Below are positions 8,301-17,152 of a stretch of 64,000 nucleotides of DNA, piece after piece (position 1 is the stretch's first letter; each line of letters starts with the position of its first letter). Under the pieces are notes generated by a model. The model did not search any database and was not told the DNA's origin. It saw only the letters and a list, made by a program, of their open reading frames with translations. A program made the translations under genes and the position numbers. The DNA is from an uncultured Acidobacteriia bacterium (GTDB lineage: Bacteria > Acidobacteriota > Terriglobia > Bryobacterales > Bryobacteraceae): NCBI GenBank assembly GCA_903900705.1, contig CAIUOG010000097.1, positions 1-64,000 on the forward strand, in the 5' to 3' direction.

Positions 8301-9764
8301 TTAGTGCTCAATCGGGAAACCAAACGCGTAGAGAGTGCCATCCTGAGTACCAAGGTACACGGCGCTGCCGCCCGCTGCCAGCCCGCTCACCTTCGAGATC
8401 GGCGACGTGATGGTCGCGCCGCTCGTGAAGACCTGCTTGCCAGTGGCGGCATCCACCGCCGAAAGCGTATTGCCGGCCGCCAGGAACACCACGCCGTTCA
8501 CCACAGCCACGGCTGTCGGCGACGCGCTGCCCGCCTTCCAGCCCGATTCGAGCGAAGCGCCATTCAGCTTCCAGGCATTCGCGCCACTCAGAATCCAGTT
8601 GGTTCCCGCCGCATCCGTCCATGCCGCCATCGCGCCCGCGCCCATCGCAGGCGCCGACGATGCCACTTTCGCCAGCGATGCCGCATCCAGCACATGCACC
8701 GAACCATCTTTCGCCGTCACCGCGACCCGCAACCCGGCCTTCGTATCGAACACCACCGGCGACGAAACCAGCGGCTGACCAGCCGGGAAGGAAGCCTTCT
8801 TCGCCAGCGTCTTCGCTTCGAGCGCAACCACGTCACCCGTCGAGGTGGAAACGTACACCACGCCGTCCGGACCGAACGCGGTCCCGATCGCCGCGCCGCT
8901 CCAGCTCGCCACCGTCTTCGTGGCAAGATCCAGAGCCCACACGCCATCGGCCACTCCGGAGCACTTGCCGGAAGTCACCACATAGGCCACGTTATCCACC
9001 ACAATCAGGTCGGAAGCGTTCGCCTTGCCCGGCAGAAACTTCACGGGCGGCTGCGGTTCTTCGCCGTTCGAAATATACATGTTGTGGAAGGCGCCGTCGC
9101 CGGAGAGCACCCGCAGGAAAGTGGGCATGCGACCCGGACGCGGAGGCGTCGCCGGATTGATGGTGCCCCGTCCACCCGCCGCCGCGCCGCGGCCCGCGTT
9201 CGGATTCATTGGGGGCTGCTGATTCGCCGCAGCCGCCGCGAGGGTCACCGCGCCTTCACCCGGCGCGCCCACACCAGACTTTGCCGGACCGCCGCGGCCA
9301 CCGCCGCCGCCACGCCCGCCACCACCGGTCATCGGGAGCGCCGAAGAAACATCGCGCGCCACGCTCGCCGTCATCCCGCCGCCGCACACGCCCGCGCCCG
9401 CCGTCACCGGGAAATGCTTCTTCCATTCCACCCGCGAAAGATCGGAATCGAAAACATACACATTGTTCGCCGCGCCACCCACAAACGCGTAGCTGCGGAA
9501 GCCGCGATAGCCGATATACCGGTCCATCAGCGTCGGCGCGGAAAGCGCATCACTGCCCGGTTTCGACTTCCACATGAACTGGAAGCCAGGCTTCTGCATG
9601 CTCGCCGCGGAGATCTTCGGGTCCGTGCGGACCCATGCGGATCGCTGCGCGTCGTTGCCAATGGTTGACCAGTCCGATCCACCGCGGCCCTGCGAAAACG
9701 CGGGGACGGCAAAGGCGACGAGGCCGAAAAAAATGGTGGCGCGGGTGAGGTGCGGGCGTTTCAT
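8301..9764 (-). CDS. Secreted PQQ-like beta-propeller protein
   Basis: A 487-residue exported protein with a signal peptide ([24 protein letters not shown]). It begins with [16 protein letters not shown], a phrase shared with the divergent gene at 9819, and carries WD/PQQ-type blades such as [31 protein letters not shown] and [15 protein letters not shown] Gly-rich low-complexity loop lies near residue 140. These repeats are typical of PQQ enzymes and BamB-like propellers; the full set of PQQ and calcium ligands cannot be confirmed by eye, so enzyme activity is uncertain. The cytochrome c gene follows after one base, consistent with a redox pair. A 54-bp intergenic region separates it from the divergent propeller gene. 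Confidence 0.78.
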   Translation of the reverse strand: MKRPHLTRATIFFGLVAFAVPAFSQGRGGSDWSTIGNDAQRSAWVRTDPKISAASMQKPGFQFMWKSKPGSDALSAPTLMDRYIGYRGFRSYAFVGGAANNVYVFDSDLSRVEWKKHFPVTAGAGVCGGGMTASVARDVSSALPMTGGGGRGGGGGRGGPAKSGVGAPGEGAVTLAAAAANQQPPMNPNAGRGAAAGGRGTINPATPPRPGRMPTFLRVLSGDGAFHNMYISNGEEPQPPVKFLPGKANASDLIVVDNVAYVVTSGKCSGVADGVWALDLATKTVASWSGAAIGTAFGPDGVVYVSTSTGDVVALEAKTLAKKASFPAGQPLVSSPVVFDTKAGLRVAVTAKDGSVHVLDAASLAKVASSAPAMGAGAMAAWTDAAGTNWILSGANAWKLNGASLESGWKAGSASPTAVAVVNGVVFLAAGNTLSAVDAATGKQVFTSGATITSPISKVSGLAAGGSAVYLGTQDGTLYAFGFPIEH

Positions 9765-9818
9765 TACGGGTGTATACTACCAAAGAACCTGAATCGTTTC
9801 AAGCAAGGATTTGGCACC

Positions 9819-11378
9819 ATGTTCACTGCCCCCCGAAAAGCAATTGCCGTTCTCACGCTCGGCCTCGCCTGCCTGAGCGCGCCCGCAGCCGACTGGCTGA
9901 CCGATGGCGGAAATTCCAAGCGCACCAACTGGCAGCAGGATGAAAAAATCCTCAACCCCGCCAACGCGAAGAATATGACCCTGCTCTGGCAGATGAAGCT
10001 GCCCAGCCCCGCCAAACAGATGCACAATCTGTTCCCGCCACTGGTGATCAACAGTCTTTCCACCGCTCAGGGCATGCGTCAGGTCGCCATTGTGGCCGGC
10101 GTGGACGATAACCTTTTCGCCATCGACGTCGAGAAGGGCGAAGTCATCTGGAAGAAGCATTTCGAAAGCAACTGGGCGCCCACGCCCGGCGGCCGCGGCG
10201 CAGGCATTCTCTGCCCCGGCGGACAGACCGCCACCCCGGTGATCGCGCCCACCAGTACCCCCGGCAAATACACCATTTACGCCGCTTCCTGGGATGGCCG
10301 CCTGCGCCAGATCAATGCGTCCGACGGGGAAGACGTCGCGCCGCCCATGAAGTGGATGCCCCCGAACGGCAAGCCCTACGGCCTGAACCTCTATAAGAAC
10401 GTCCTCTACACCCACACCGCACAGGGCTGCGGCGGTAATCCGAACGTGGTTTACGCCTATGACCTCGCCACCAATAAGGTCGGCACCTGGGGTCCGGCGG
10501 GCGGCGGCATGTGGGGTCGCCAGGGTCCGGCCATCAGCGACGACGGCGTCATGTATACCGGCACCGGCGACGGCAAGTGGGATCCCGAAAACGGTGTCTA
10601 TGGCAATGGCATCATCGGCGTAAAGCAGAATCCGCAGACCAAGTCGCTCGACCTCGTCGATTACTACGGCCCCTCCAATGCCGAATGGCTCGTCAAACGC
10701 GATCTCGACATGCAGGTCACGCCCGTGATCTTCAACTTCAAGGGCAAGGAACTGATGATCGACGCCAGCAAGGAATGCCGCCTGTACATGATGGATACCA
10801 AGTCCATCGGCGGCGACGATCACCGCACCCCCGAATACCGCACCCCCCTGTTCTGCAATGAGGACGTGAACTTCGCCTCCGCCGGCGTCTGGGGCTCGCT
10901 CGCCAGTTGGGAAGACTCCAAAGGCACCCGCTGGGTGCTCTCGCCCTTCTGGGGACCGAAGCATGCGAAGTTCAAAGCGCCCATCGAAAATGGCGATACC
11001 AAATACGGCGCCATCATCGCCTTCAAAGTGGAAGACAAAGCCGGCAAAGCCGTGCTGACTCCCGCCTGGATTTCGCGCGACATGAACCACGCCGAACCGC
11101 CCATCATCGCCAATGGCGTGGTTTACGCTTACGGCAACGGTGAGGATACCGACCAGGCTTATCCGGACGTGGGTCTGGATGACGTGGCGGACCGCCGCAT
11201 CCCCGGCTCCACCCACGCCGTGCTCTATGCGCTCGATGCGCAGACCGGCAAGGAGCTTTGGTCGAGCGGCGACCAGATCAAGTCCTGGAACCACTTCAGC
11301 GGCATCACGGTGGCGAACGGCCGCGTCTATATCGGAACCTACGATGGCATCCTGTATTGCTTCGGTCTTAAGAAATAG
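9819..11378 (+). CDS. Secreted PQQ-dehydrogenase-like beta-propeller
   Basis: A 519-residue exported protein. The start at 9819 has an AAGGA site 9 bases upstream and opens a signal peptide ([24 protein letters not shown]). Blade motifs follow in order: [66 protein letters not shown] and [16 protein letters not shown]. Such AxDxxTGxxxW repeats are the hallmark of quinoprotein dehydrogenases of the PQQ type. No cytochrome domain is fused, but a cytochrome gene lies in the divergent unit. It shares its N-terminal layout with the 8301-9764 protein, so the pair probably arose by duplication. Its 3' end overlaps an SGNH-fold gene. Substrate unknown. Confidence 0.8.
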   Translation: MFTAPRKAIAVLTLGLACLSAPAADWLTDGGNSKRTNWQQDEKILNPANAKNMTLLWQMKLPSPAKQMHNLFPPLVINSLSTAQGMRQVAIVAGVDDNLFAIDVEKGEVIWKKHFESNWAPTPGGRGAGILCPGGQTATPVIAPTSTPGKYTIYAASWDGRLRQINASDGEDVAPPMKWMPPNGKPYGLNLYKNVLYTHTAQGCGGNPNVVYAYDLATNKVGTWGPAGGGMWGRQGPAISDDGVMYTGTGDGKWDPENGVYGNGIIGVKQNPQTKSLDLVDYYGPSNAEWLVKRDLDMQVTPVIFNFKGKELMIDASKECRLYMMDTKSIGGDDHRTPEYRTPLFCNEDVNFASAGVWGSLASWEDSKGTRWVLSPFWGPKHAKFKAPIENGDTKYGAIIAFKVEDKAGKAVLTPAWISRDMNHAEPPIIANGVVYAYGNGEDTDQAYPDVGLDDVADRRIPGSTHAVLYALDAQTGKELWSSGDQIKSWNHFSGITVANGRVYIGTYDGILYCFGLKK

Positions 11379-12102
11379 CGTTGTTTTCCTGGCTGTTGTC
11401 GCCGGGGCCGGTCAAACGACGGCATCGGCCCAGATCAGCCGGGAAGAACTCGAAAAGGTGGTCACGGCCCAGCGGCATTTACTTGCCGACTGGGCCGGTC
11501 TGCTGAAATACGGCAGCGACAACTCCGAACTGAAACCGCCCGCCCCGGGCGAAAACCGCGTCATCTTCTTCGGCGACGACACGTTCGCCAAATGGCCCGC
11601 CGACCAGTTCTTCCCCGGCAAGCCTTATCTGAACCGCGGCGTCGCGCGCCAGTCCACGCCGCAGTTGCTCGTCCGTTTCCGGCAGGACGTCATCGCGCTG
11701 AAGCCCAAAGTGGTTATCATCCAGGGCGGCATGAACGACATCGCCGGCTTTGTCGGCGCGGGCTCCGAAGGCACCATCAGCGAGAACTTCCTGTCGATGG
11801 TGGAACTCGCCAAAGTCAACGGCATCCGCGTCGTGCTGGCCTCCATCGATCCCGTGAGCGACGCCTATAAGGAGCAAACGCATCTGCGACCGCAGGGCAA
11901 GATCATCGGGATGAATGGCTGGCTACGGGATTACGCGGCAAAGTCCGGTTCCGTCTACCTGAACCTTTACGCCACGCTGGCGGACGGTCGCGACTTCAAA
12001 AAGGAATTCACGTCAGACGGTCTGCTGCCGAACGAGGCGGGCTACCGCGCGATGACGCCGGTGGTGGAAAAAGCCATTGCCGAGGCGCTGGCTAAACCGT
12101 AG
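11344..12102 (+). CDS. SGNH/GDSL-fold protein lacking catalytic Ser and His
   Basis: A 252-residue exported protein. The ATG at 11344 lies 35 bases inside the propeller gene and gives a good signal peptide ([23 protein letters not shown], cut near ASA-Q), with GGA 7 bases upstream. The fold matches the GDSL lipase/acylhydrolase family: block I at about residues 73-81 (VIFFGDDTF), block II near R98-G99, block III at 128-132 (GGMND) and block V at 225-234 ([10 protein letters not shown]). The family nucleophile in block I (GDS) is Asp79 here, and the block V histidine (DGxH) is Leu228, so the normal hydrolytic triad is absent. Gly99 and Asn131 of the oxyanion hole remain. It is probably a pseudoenzyme that binds an ester- or glycan-like ligand, translationally coupled to the propeller. 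Confidence 0.82.
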   Translation: MASCIASVLRNSVVFLAVVAGAGQTTASAQISREELEKVVTAQRHLLADWAGLLKYGSDNSELKPPAPGENRVIFFGDDTFAKWPADQFFPGKPYLNRGVARQSTPQLLVRFRQDVIALKPKVVIIQGGMNDIAGFVGAGSEGTISENFLSMVELAKVNGIRVVLASIDPVSDAYKEQTHLRPQGKIIGMNGWLRDYAAKSGSVYLNLYATLADGRDFKKEFTSDGLLPNEAGYRAMTPVVEKAIAEALAKP

Positions 12103-12649
12103 GCTTGCGGTTTAAAGCCCACTGCGGGCCGAGTGCAATGATCTGCCGGTGCACCGGGCAATCCTCATCATGCGCACCCGTGATGTAGCCGGTGGAAAGC
12201 AGGAACTCCCGCACAATCTCACCGCCCGTGAACACAAAGGTCTTCCGGAAAACCCTGGCCCATTCCTCGGTCGTGAGCGGATGCAGCGAATCCAGCCATG
12301 CCGCCAGCGAACCGTGTTCCGCAATCAGCCGCAGGCACCGGTTCGCGTTTTCGATGGCAGCATTCACCTTCAGCCGGTTCCGGATAATGGACGCGTCACC
12401 CAGCAATCGCGCGCGATCCGCTTCATCAAACGCCGCCACCGCCGCAATGTCGAATCCGGCATAAGCCTGCCGGAACCCGGCGCGCTTCTTCAGAATTGTG
12501 GTCCAGGAAAGCCCGGCCTGGTTGATTTCCAGAATCAGCCGCTCAAACAGCGCCTCATCGGAACGCGTGGGGAAGCCGTACTCCGTATCGTGATATTCCA
12601 CATTGCAGGGCTCCGTGGAACCCTGCCGGACCGCCGCGCAATAACTCAT
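12092..12649 (-). CDS. tag: DNA-3-methyladenine glycosylase I
   Basis: A 185-residue cytoplasmic base-excision enzyme that removes 3-methyladenine from alkylated DNA. I start at the ATG at 12649 (MSYCAAVRQG); the longer open frame upstream is the MFS gene read in another frame. Family motifs are clear: YHDTEYGFP at about residue 19, LFERLILEINQAGLSW, KRAGFRQAYAGFD, IIRNRLKVNAAIENA. Cys4, His20 and the C-terminal DCPVH are positioned to form the zinc snap known in E. coli Tag. It follows the MFS gene by 23 bases and is probably co-transcribed with it. Its 3' end overlaps the SGNH gene by 11 bases in convergent orientation. Confidence 0.93.
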   Translation of the reverse strand: MSYCAAVRQGSTEPCNVEYHDTEYGFPTRSDEALFERLILEINQAGLSWTTILKKRAGFRQAYAGFDIAAVAAFDEADRARLLGDASIIRNRLKVNAAIENANRCLRLIAEHGSLAAWLDSLHPLTTEEWARVFRKTFVFTGGEIVREFLLSTGYITGAHDEDCPVHRQIIALGPQWALNRKPTV

Positions 12650-12672
12650 CGTGCCCCGGCCCCCCGGACGGA

Positions 12673-13911
12673 CTACTGTTTCGCCGCCGGATTGTCCTTC
12701 GGCAGCAGCATAATCGAAATCGCGCCCACAATCGCCACGCCCAGCACGAAATTCATCGGCATCGCATAGCTGCCAAACGATTCGCGCAGCAGGGACACGC
12801 CCTGCGGCACCCACGTCTGGCCGATGGTGTTCACCGGCAGAATAATCGCCATGGCGCGCGCCAGCGAGTTGACCCCGAACTGTTTGGCCGCCATCAGCGG
12901 GATCAGCATGTAATCCGCGCCCATCGCAAAGCCGAAGATGATGGCGAAGGCGTGCGGGCTGCCGGCGGGATTCACCGAAAGCAGCATCGGGATGCTGGCC
13001 GCCACCACAACATAGGTCACGGTCATCACGTACTTCATCGGGAACACGTCGGCCAGACGGCCGATCAGCAGACGCCCGGCGATGCTCGACCACAGAATCC
13101 AGCGGGTAGCCTCACCCCACGCGGCGTTCAGCTGCGCCTGGTCGGTAAAGCCCTGGTCCTTAAACACCAGCTTCATATGCTGATTGATGGCGCCGATGGA
13201 CCCGATGGAGCACAGGCTGCCCAGCAGCAGCAGCCAGAAAGGCCACTGGCCCAGCAGGAAGCGGAAACTCTTCGATTCGATCTTCTGGTCGGGACTCGCT
13301 TCCAGGTCGCCATCCGGGAACTGCCCGATAACGGCGGGCTTGTCTTTCAGCACGAAGAACGCAAACGGCCACGCAAGGAACATCACACAACCCACCGCCA
13401 GCAGCGCGCCCCGGAACGTATAGGCTTCCGTCATCGGCTTGATCAGCCACGGCCCCGCCGCGCCCACCAGCCCCACGCCGACATACACGATTCCCATCGC
13501 CATACCGCGATTCCGCCGGTACCACTGCGAAATGATGATCTGGTGCGGAATCGGTCCGGACAGAATGTAGCCGAATGTATAGAGGAACCAGAAGAAGTAG
13601 TAGTGCAGAATGTTCCCCGTCATGTGGCTCAGGCCGAAGAAGGCGAGGAATGTGAGTCCGGTACCGGCGATGATCAGAATCCGGGGGCTGAAACGGGGGA
13701 CCAGAACCGGGCCCACCCACAACGTCAGCAGCGCCGCCAGCGGAAAGCCCAGCGTGATGTCATGCAACTGCCAGTGGAACGCGTTCTTGTAGTAGTCGTA
13801 GAAGAACGGCATGTTGTAGTAGGGCAAGCCTACTGAGATGCCGAACGTGATCAGCGCCGCCGCAATAATCCACTTGCCGTAGAAGCTTCCTGCCCGATTG
13901 GACCCAGTCAT
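12673..13911 (-). CDS. MFS transporter, OxlT/monocarboxylate-like
   Basis: A 412-residue inner-membrane carrier with about 12 hydrophobic segments, starting MTGSNRAGSFYGKWIIAAALITFG. The N-half has the MFS loop region and the phrase IISQWYRRNRGMAMGIVYVGVGLVG, typical of OxlT/monocarboxylate MFS members (QWYxxRRGLAxGI). The central loop (LKDKPAVIGQFPDGDLEASPD) is also typical; the second half begins near LLGQWPFWLLLLGSLCSIGSI. The substrate is probably a small carboxylate, but nothing in the sequence fixes it. It is the first gene of a two-gene unit with tag. The protein is complete. Confidence 0.85.
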   Translation of the reverse strand: MTGSNRAGSFYGKWIIAAALITFGISVGLPYYNMPFFYDYYKNAFHWQLHDITLGFPLAALLTLWVGPVLVPRFSPRILIIAGTGLTFLAFFGLSHMTGNILHYYFFWFLYTFGYILSGPIPHQIIISQWYRRNRGMAMGIVYVGVGLVGAAGPWLIKPMTEAYTFRGALLAVGCVMFLAWPFAFFVLKDKPAVIGQFPDGDLEASPDQKIESKSFRFLLGQWPFWLLLLGSLCSIGSIGAINQHMKLVFKDQGFTDQAQLNAAWGEATRWILWSSIAGRLLIGRLADVFPMKYVMTVTYVVVAASIPMLLSVNPAGSPHAFAIIFGFAMGADYMLIPLMAAKQFGVNSLARAMAIILPVNTIGQTWVPQGVSLLRESFGSYAMPMNFVLGVAIVGAISIMLLPKDNPAAKQ

Positions 13912-13960
13912 GTGGAACCAATCGTATCATTTCAGCCTCCGAAAAGCCGTGGAAAGCCGG

Positions 13961-14218
13961 TCAGGCCCGCATCGTTAAGGGCGCCGCGCCAGACCCGCCG
14001 AAATGCTCCGTCTGCTTGTGGCGCTTCAGCTCCAAACGCAGTTCCGTGCGCCTCCGCGTGGCGGCGTCCAGTTCCGTGGCGATTCGGTCAATCGCGGACT
14101 TATAGCGACCGTGTTCCGCAATCCGAAGGTGGCCCTCCAGACGGAACCAGCTCATGGTTTCCGACTCATATGCATCCGTAATGCGCTTGCACTCGGCGCA
14201 ACCGCGTATGATGTCCAA
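13961..14218 (-). CDS. Small conserved-looking protein with N-terminal CxxC, unknown function
   Basis: About 85 residues. I prefer the TTG start at 14218 because a GGAGG site lies 8 bases upstream; a GTG at 14233 would add five residues but has no such site. The N-terminus carries a CAEC pair, then a largely helical, charged region (SAIDRIATELDAATRRRTELRLELKRH) that looks like a short coiled coil. No membrane segment or signal peptide. It lies 49 bases before the MFS start on the same strand and could be the first gene of that transcript. Length, codon use and the strong ribosome-binding site support a real gene; function unknown. Confidence 0.6.
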   Translation of the reverse strand: MDIIRGCAECKRITDAYESETMSWFRLEGHLRIAEHGRYKSAIDRIATELDAATRRRTELRLELKRHKQTEHFGGSGAAPLTMRA

Positions 14219-14528
14219 TTCTGAAACCTCCACCGTGTTTGGACGCCATCGGCGTCTCCGTTGCTCTAGTATTTTATCGGTATCCTCGCCAATAACCGGA
14301 GTCGGGAGCGCGCTGGTTTGTGTCCTTCCTTACCTCCGCCCCGCGGGCCTGGTTACAGTACCAGCCTGGCGAAAGGTTAACAGATCGCGCGGCCCGGGAA
14401 CTTCCGCGTACCCGGCGGCCTTTGGCGTGCGTATACAATTTGACAGGGGCCCTGTGTCTGAAACGGCAACTTTTCAGACCACCCTTCGGACTTTCCCGCA
14501 ATCTGTTTCCCTTTGGGTGAGGAGTAAT
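14219..14528. other. 310-bp divergent intergenic region
   Basis: Between the small CxxC protein and the outer-membrane-like gene there is no convincing gene. A TTGACA hexamer at 14439-14444 overlaps a TATACAAT at 14432-14439, but neither is paired with a partner box at normal spacing. The region presumably holds the two divergent promoters. Confidence 0.4.
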
Positions 14529-15404
14529 TTGATTCTTCGTTCTCTTAACAATCGTGTACCGGCTCTCTGCCTGAGCCTGATGCTGGTTCCCTGCGTTGGC
14601 GCGGCGCAGACTGCGGCCGCCCCTGCGCCGCAGGCTACGGCAAATGCCCAGCAGCCTGCCAAGGCCGCCCCGGAGCCCGACTATCCGGATCCCCGCTCCC
14701 TTCAGATCGGACTCTTTTACTGGCAGACCGTACCCGGCGTTGGCCCCGATATCCGCGGTGGTGTGGCGGCAACCGGCTATTCCTCCATCTACGGGCTCGG
14801 CAAAGACAAACCGGCGGAAGGCGCGGTCATCACCTACCCGGTAACCCGCACCGGCACGCTGGGCATTGAAGCCTTCGTCGATAAAGGTACCGGCAACCAG
14901 TTCGCCCCGAAGGACACCACCATCTTCGGCAACAGCTTCGTTAAGAACGACTCGCTCTCTACCCAGTACCAGATCACTACCGCCAAGCTTTATCTGGACG
15001 ATCTGCTCTATCCCCACAAGTTCCCGGTTTCGAAGCTGCGCTTCAAGTCCCTCTGGGCCGTGCGCTACCTGAAGGCTCAGGCCACCGTGGATGCGCCTCT
15101 CAGCAACTCCACCACCGGCACCACGGGCACAGGCAACCGCCAACTGGTTCTGCCGGAGTTCGGCGCTGCCATGGAATATGCGCTGGCCAAACACGTTCTG
15201 TTCCGCGTTGAGGCCTCCGGCTTCGGCATCCCGAAGAAATCTTACATCTGGGATGGCGCGGCAACGGTTTCCTATCGGCGCGGTCAGGTGACGGTGGAAG
15301 GCGGCTTCAAGGGCCTGGGCTTCAAGACGTCACCCGCCAAAGACGAATACATTCCGTTCCAGATTTACGGCGGTTTTGTCGGCGTTCGCTACAACTGGAA
15401 ATAA
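14529..15404 (+). CDS. Exported protein, probable small outer-membrane beta-barrel
   Basis: About 291 residues. The TTG at 14529 sits 4 bases after GAGGAG; a GTG at 14517 is the alternative. Either start gives a signal peptide (RSLNNRVPALCLSLMLVPCVGAAQ). A Pro/Ala-rich stretch follows, then alternating aromatic and hydrophobic strands (SLQIGLFYWQTVPG, ATVSYRRGQVTVEGGFKGLGF) ending in IYGGFVGVRYNWK. The repeated short beta-strands and a final aromatic-rich strand suggest an outer-membrane barrel, but no family is recognised. The gene is monocistronic and convergent with the RDD gene 7 bases downstream. Confidence 0.72.
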   Translation: MILRSLNNRVPALCLSLMLVPCVGAAQTAAAPAPQATANAQQPAKAAPEPDYPDPRSLQIGLFYWQTVPGVGPDIRGGVAATGYSSIYGLGKDKPAEGAVITYPVTRTGTLGIEAFVDKGTGNQFAPKDTTIFGNSFVKNDSLSTQYQITTAKLYLDDLLYPHKFPVSKLRFKSLWAVRYLKAQATVDAPLSNSTTGTTGTGNRQLVLPEFGAAMEYALAKHVLFRVEASGFGIPKKSYIWDGAATVSYRRGQVTVEGGFKGLGFKTSPAKDEYIPFQIYGGFVGVRYNWK

Positions 15405-15411
15405 GGCCGCC

Positions 15412-16083
15412 TCAGAAAGACCGGGGCACACGAATCACACGGGTTTCGGCGAGGCGGTCATGCAGAGACCGCTTCTCGTCATCCCAGGCAACCATCAGGA
15501 AGCCGATGCAGAGAATAATGCCGCTCAGAATCTGCCCGAAATAGCGGCCCACCGCCTGTCCGATGCTGATCGGATTCCCCTCCGGCGTCACCACCTTCAG
15601 TTTGCACACCATCTTGCCCGGCGTGGCGCCATACTGCGTCCAGAAGAAAACGAAGTAGGCCGCCGTAATCACGAAACTGGAGAACCCCGCCTCCCCGACG
15701 TGGGTGATGAACCACGCGGGCGACCGGAACGGGTGGTCCTCAATCATGCTCAGCCCCAGCGGCAGCAGCACGATGCTCCGAATGGCGCCGATCACAATCC
15801 CGTCAATCACATAGGCCCAGAAGCGAATCCAGAAACCGGCGTAGACGAAGCCCGACGCTGCCGGATAAGCGACCGGCGGAACATAGGGCGGCGCGTACGA
15901 CGCTGCAGGCGGCGGGGGCACCGGCGGCATACCGATCACCGCGCTGTACGGCTTCCAGTCCGCCATGCCCGCATGCCAGACCAGCGTGGCCGTCGTAATC
16001 ACGCCATTGCGCAGCAACTGCGTCAGTTCCACCTCGGAAACAGGACCCTCCTGTTTGCCGTTCAGAGCGTAAAACCATTCCAT
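15412..16083 (-). CDS. GYF-like and RDD-family membrane protein
   Basis: A 223-residue inner-membrane protein. The ATG at 16083 (MEWFYALNGKQEGP) has GGAGGAA 7 bases upstream and is preferred over the longer frame to 16110. Residues 1-50 form a GYF_2-type domain (WFYALNGKQEGPVSEVELTQLL, then VWHAGMADWKPYS). A Pro-rich linker at about 55-80 leads to an RDD domain with three or four membrane segments: it opens GFWIRFWAYVIDGIVIGA and has the conserved GATPGKMVCKLKVV loop and RYFGQILSGI. RDD proteins are small membrane proteins, some linked to ion exchange; the role here is not known. Confidence 0.87.
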   Translation of the reverse strand: MEWFYALNGKQEGPVSEVELTQLLRNGVITTATLVWHAGMADWKPYSAVIGMPPVPPPPAASYAPPYVPPVAYPAASGFVYAGFWIRFWAYVIDGIVIGAIRSIVLLPLGLSMIEDHPFRSPAWFITHVGEAGFSSFVITAAYFVFFWTQYGATPGKMVCKLKVVTPEGNPISIGQAVGRYFGQILSGIILCIGFLMVAWDDEKRSLHDRLAETRVIRVPRSF

Positions 16084-16173
16084 TCGTCGGTTCCTCCGGT
16101 GTTTCACCATACGTTATCAGACCCGTCGATTGTTCCGTAAATCGCTCACCCTTCCGCTTGCTAACCTTGAAAC

Positions 16174-16758
16174 TTGACGTCCGCCAAAAGAATCCTCGAC
16201 GTAGGCTGCGGTATCCGGAAGTTCCCCGGATCGGTCGGAATCGACTTCAACTCCGCCAGCGCCGCCGATGTGCTCTGCGATCTGGACCGCTTCCCCTACC
16301 CCTTCGCCGACCGCACCTTCGACGGACTTCGCGCCATCCATGTGATCGAGCACGTGACCGACGTCGTTCGCACCATGGAAGAATTCCACCGCCTGGTCCG
16401 CCCCGGCGGCGTTATCCGCATTGAGACCCCGCACTACACCGATTACAGCTCCTTCTGCGACCCCACCCACAAACACCACCTCAACAGTTTTTCCTTCCGC
16501 TACTTCGGCGCAAACGACGGTGGCTTCGGCTATTACACGGAAGCAAAATTTCGTGAGATTTCTGTCCGCGTGAAGCTACTATCTTTCTGGAGATGGCTCG
16601 GCTTCGAATTTCTGGTCAACCGGTTTACCCGCTTCCGCAAGTTCTGGGAGTTCTATTTGTGCTACGTGGTGCGCGGCAAAGCCATGGAGTTCGAGTTTGA
16701 ACCTCTTGGCCCCCCTGTACAGAATCGCCGACCGGGCGCGGTTTCGCCGGCACGGTAA
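16174..16758 (+). CDS. Class I SAM-dependent methyltransferase (type 11)
   Basis: A 194-residue cytoplasmic enzyme. The SAM-binding motif I is at residues 6-13 (RILDVGCG), followed by VGIDFNSASAADVLCDLD and the acidic-strand region. FADRTFDGLRAIHVIEHVTD and EEFHRLVRPGGVIRIETPH are the typical post-motifs of Methyltransf_11. The C-terminal third resembles methyltransferases found near surface-glycan genes (DYSSFCDPTHKHHLNSFSF). The start is a TTG at 16174 with no strong ribosome-binding site, so the true start could be slightly different. Its end overlaps yraN by 62 bases, so the two are coupled. Substrate unknown. Confidence 0.85.
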   Translation: MTSAKRILDVGCGIRKFPGSVGIDFNSASAADVLCDLDRFPYPFADRTFDGLRAIHVIEHVTDVVRTMEEFHRLVRPGGVIRIETPHYTDYSSFCDPTHKHHLNSFSFRYFGANDGGFGYYTEAKFREISVRVKLLSFWRWLGFEFLVNRFTRFRKFWEFYLCYVVRGKAMEFEFEPLGPPVQNRRPGAVSPAR

Positions 16759-17137
16759 CCAGGGCAAACGCGGCGAAGATCAGGCGCACCGCTATCTGCG
16801 CGCGCGCGGCTTCGTGGTCGCGGCTCGCAACTGGCGTCCACCCCAGGGCGGGGGCGAACTCGATCTGGTCGCCTGGGAAGACGGCGTGCTCGTCTTCGTG
16901 GAAGTGAAACTGCGCGTTTCCGGCGATCGCAATGCCGCCATCCGCGACATCGACAATGAGAAGCTGATCGCCCTCCGCCGCGCCGCCAGAGACTACATCC
17001 GCCGCGCTGGCGCGGAAACCGCCGAAGCCCGCTTCGACGTCATCGCCATCGAAGGCGATCACCTGGAACACTTTCGCGACGCGTTCCCCCTGCTTCCCGG
17101 CCGCCCATCGCCACCCAGGTCAGACCACCCGCTATAG
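16697..17137 (+). CDS. yraN: YraN/UPF0102 family endonuclease-fold protein
   Basis: A 146-residue cytoplasmic protein of the UPF0102 family, which has a Holliday-junction-resolvase-like nuclease fold. Signature phrases: KRGEDQAHRYLRARGFVVAARNWRP, GGGELDLVAWEDGVLVFVEVKLR with the E-x-D...E-x-K active-site arrangement of this fold, and DNEKLIALRRAARDYIRR. The TTG start at 16697 has GGAG 7 bases upstream. It overlaps the methyltransferase gene and lies 15 bases before galT, so the three probably share a transcript. Its cellular role is unproven in the family. Confidence 0.9.
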   Translation: MNLLAPLYRIADRARFRRHGNQGKRGEDQAHRYLRARGFVVAARNWRPPQGGGELDLVAWEDGVLVFVEVKLRVSGDRNAAIRDIDNEKLIALRRAARDYIRRAGAETAEARFDVIAIEGDHLEHFRDAFPLLPGRPSPPRSDHPL

Positions 17138-17152
17138 TGGAGAGTTCACGGA

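Noticed and set aside
12093-12114. Small inverted repeat TAAACCG/CGGTTTA at the convergent SGNH and tag stops
   Set aside because: Only 7 bp of stem with no T tract; too weak to call a terminator.
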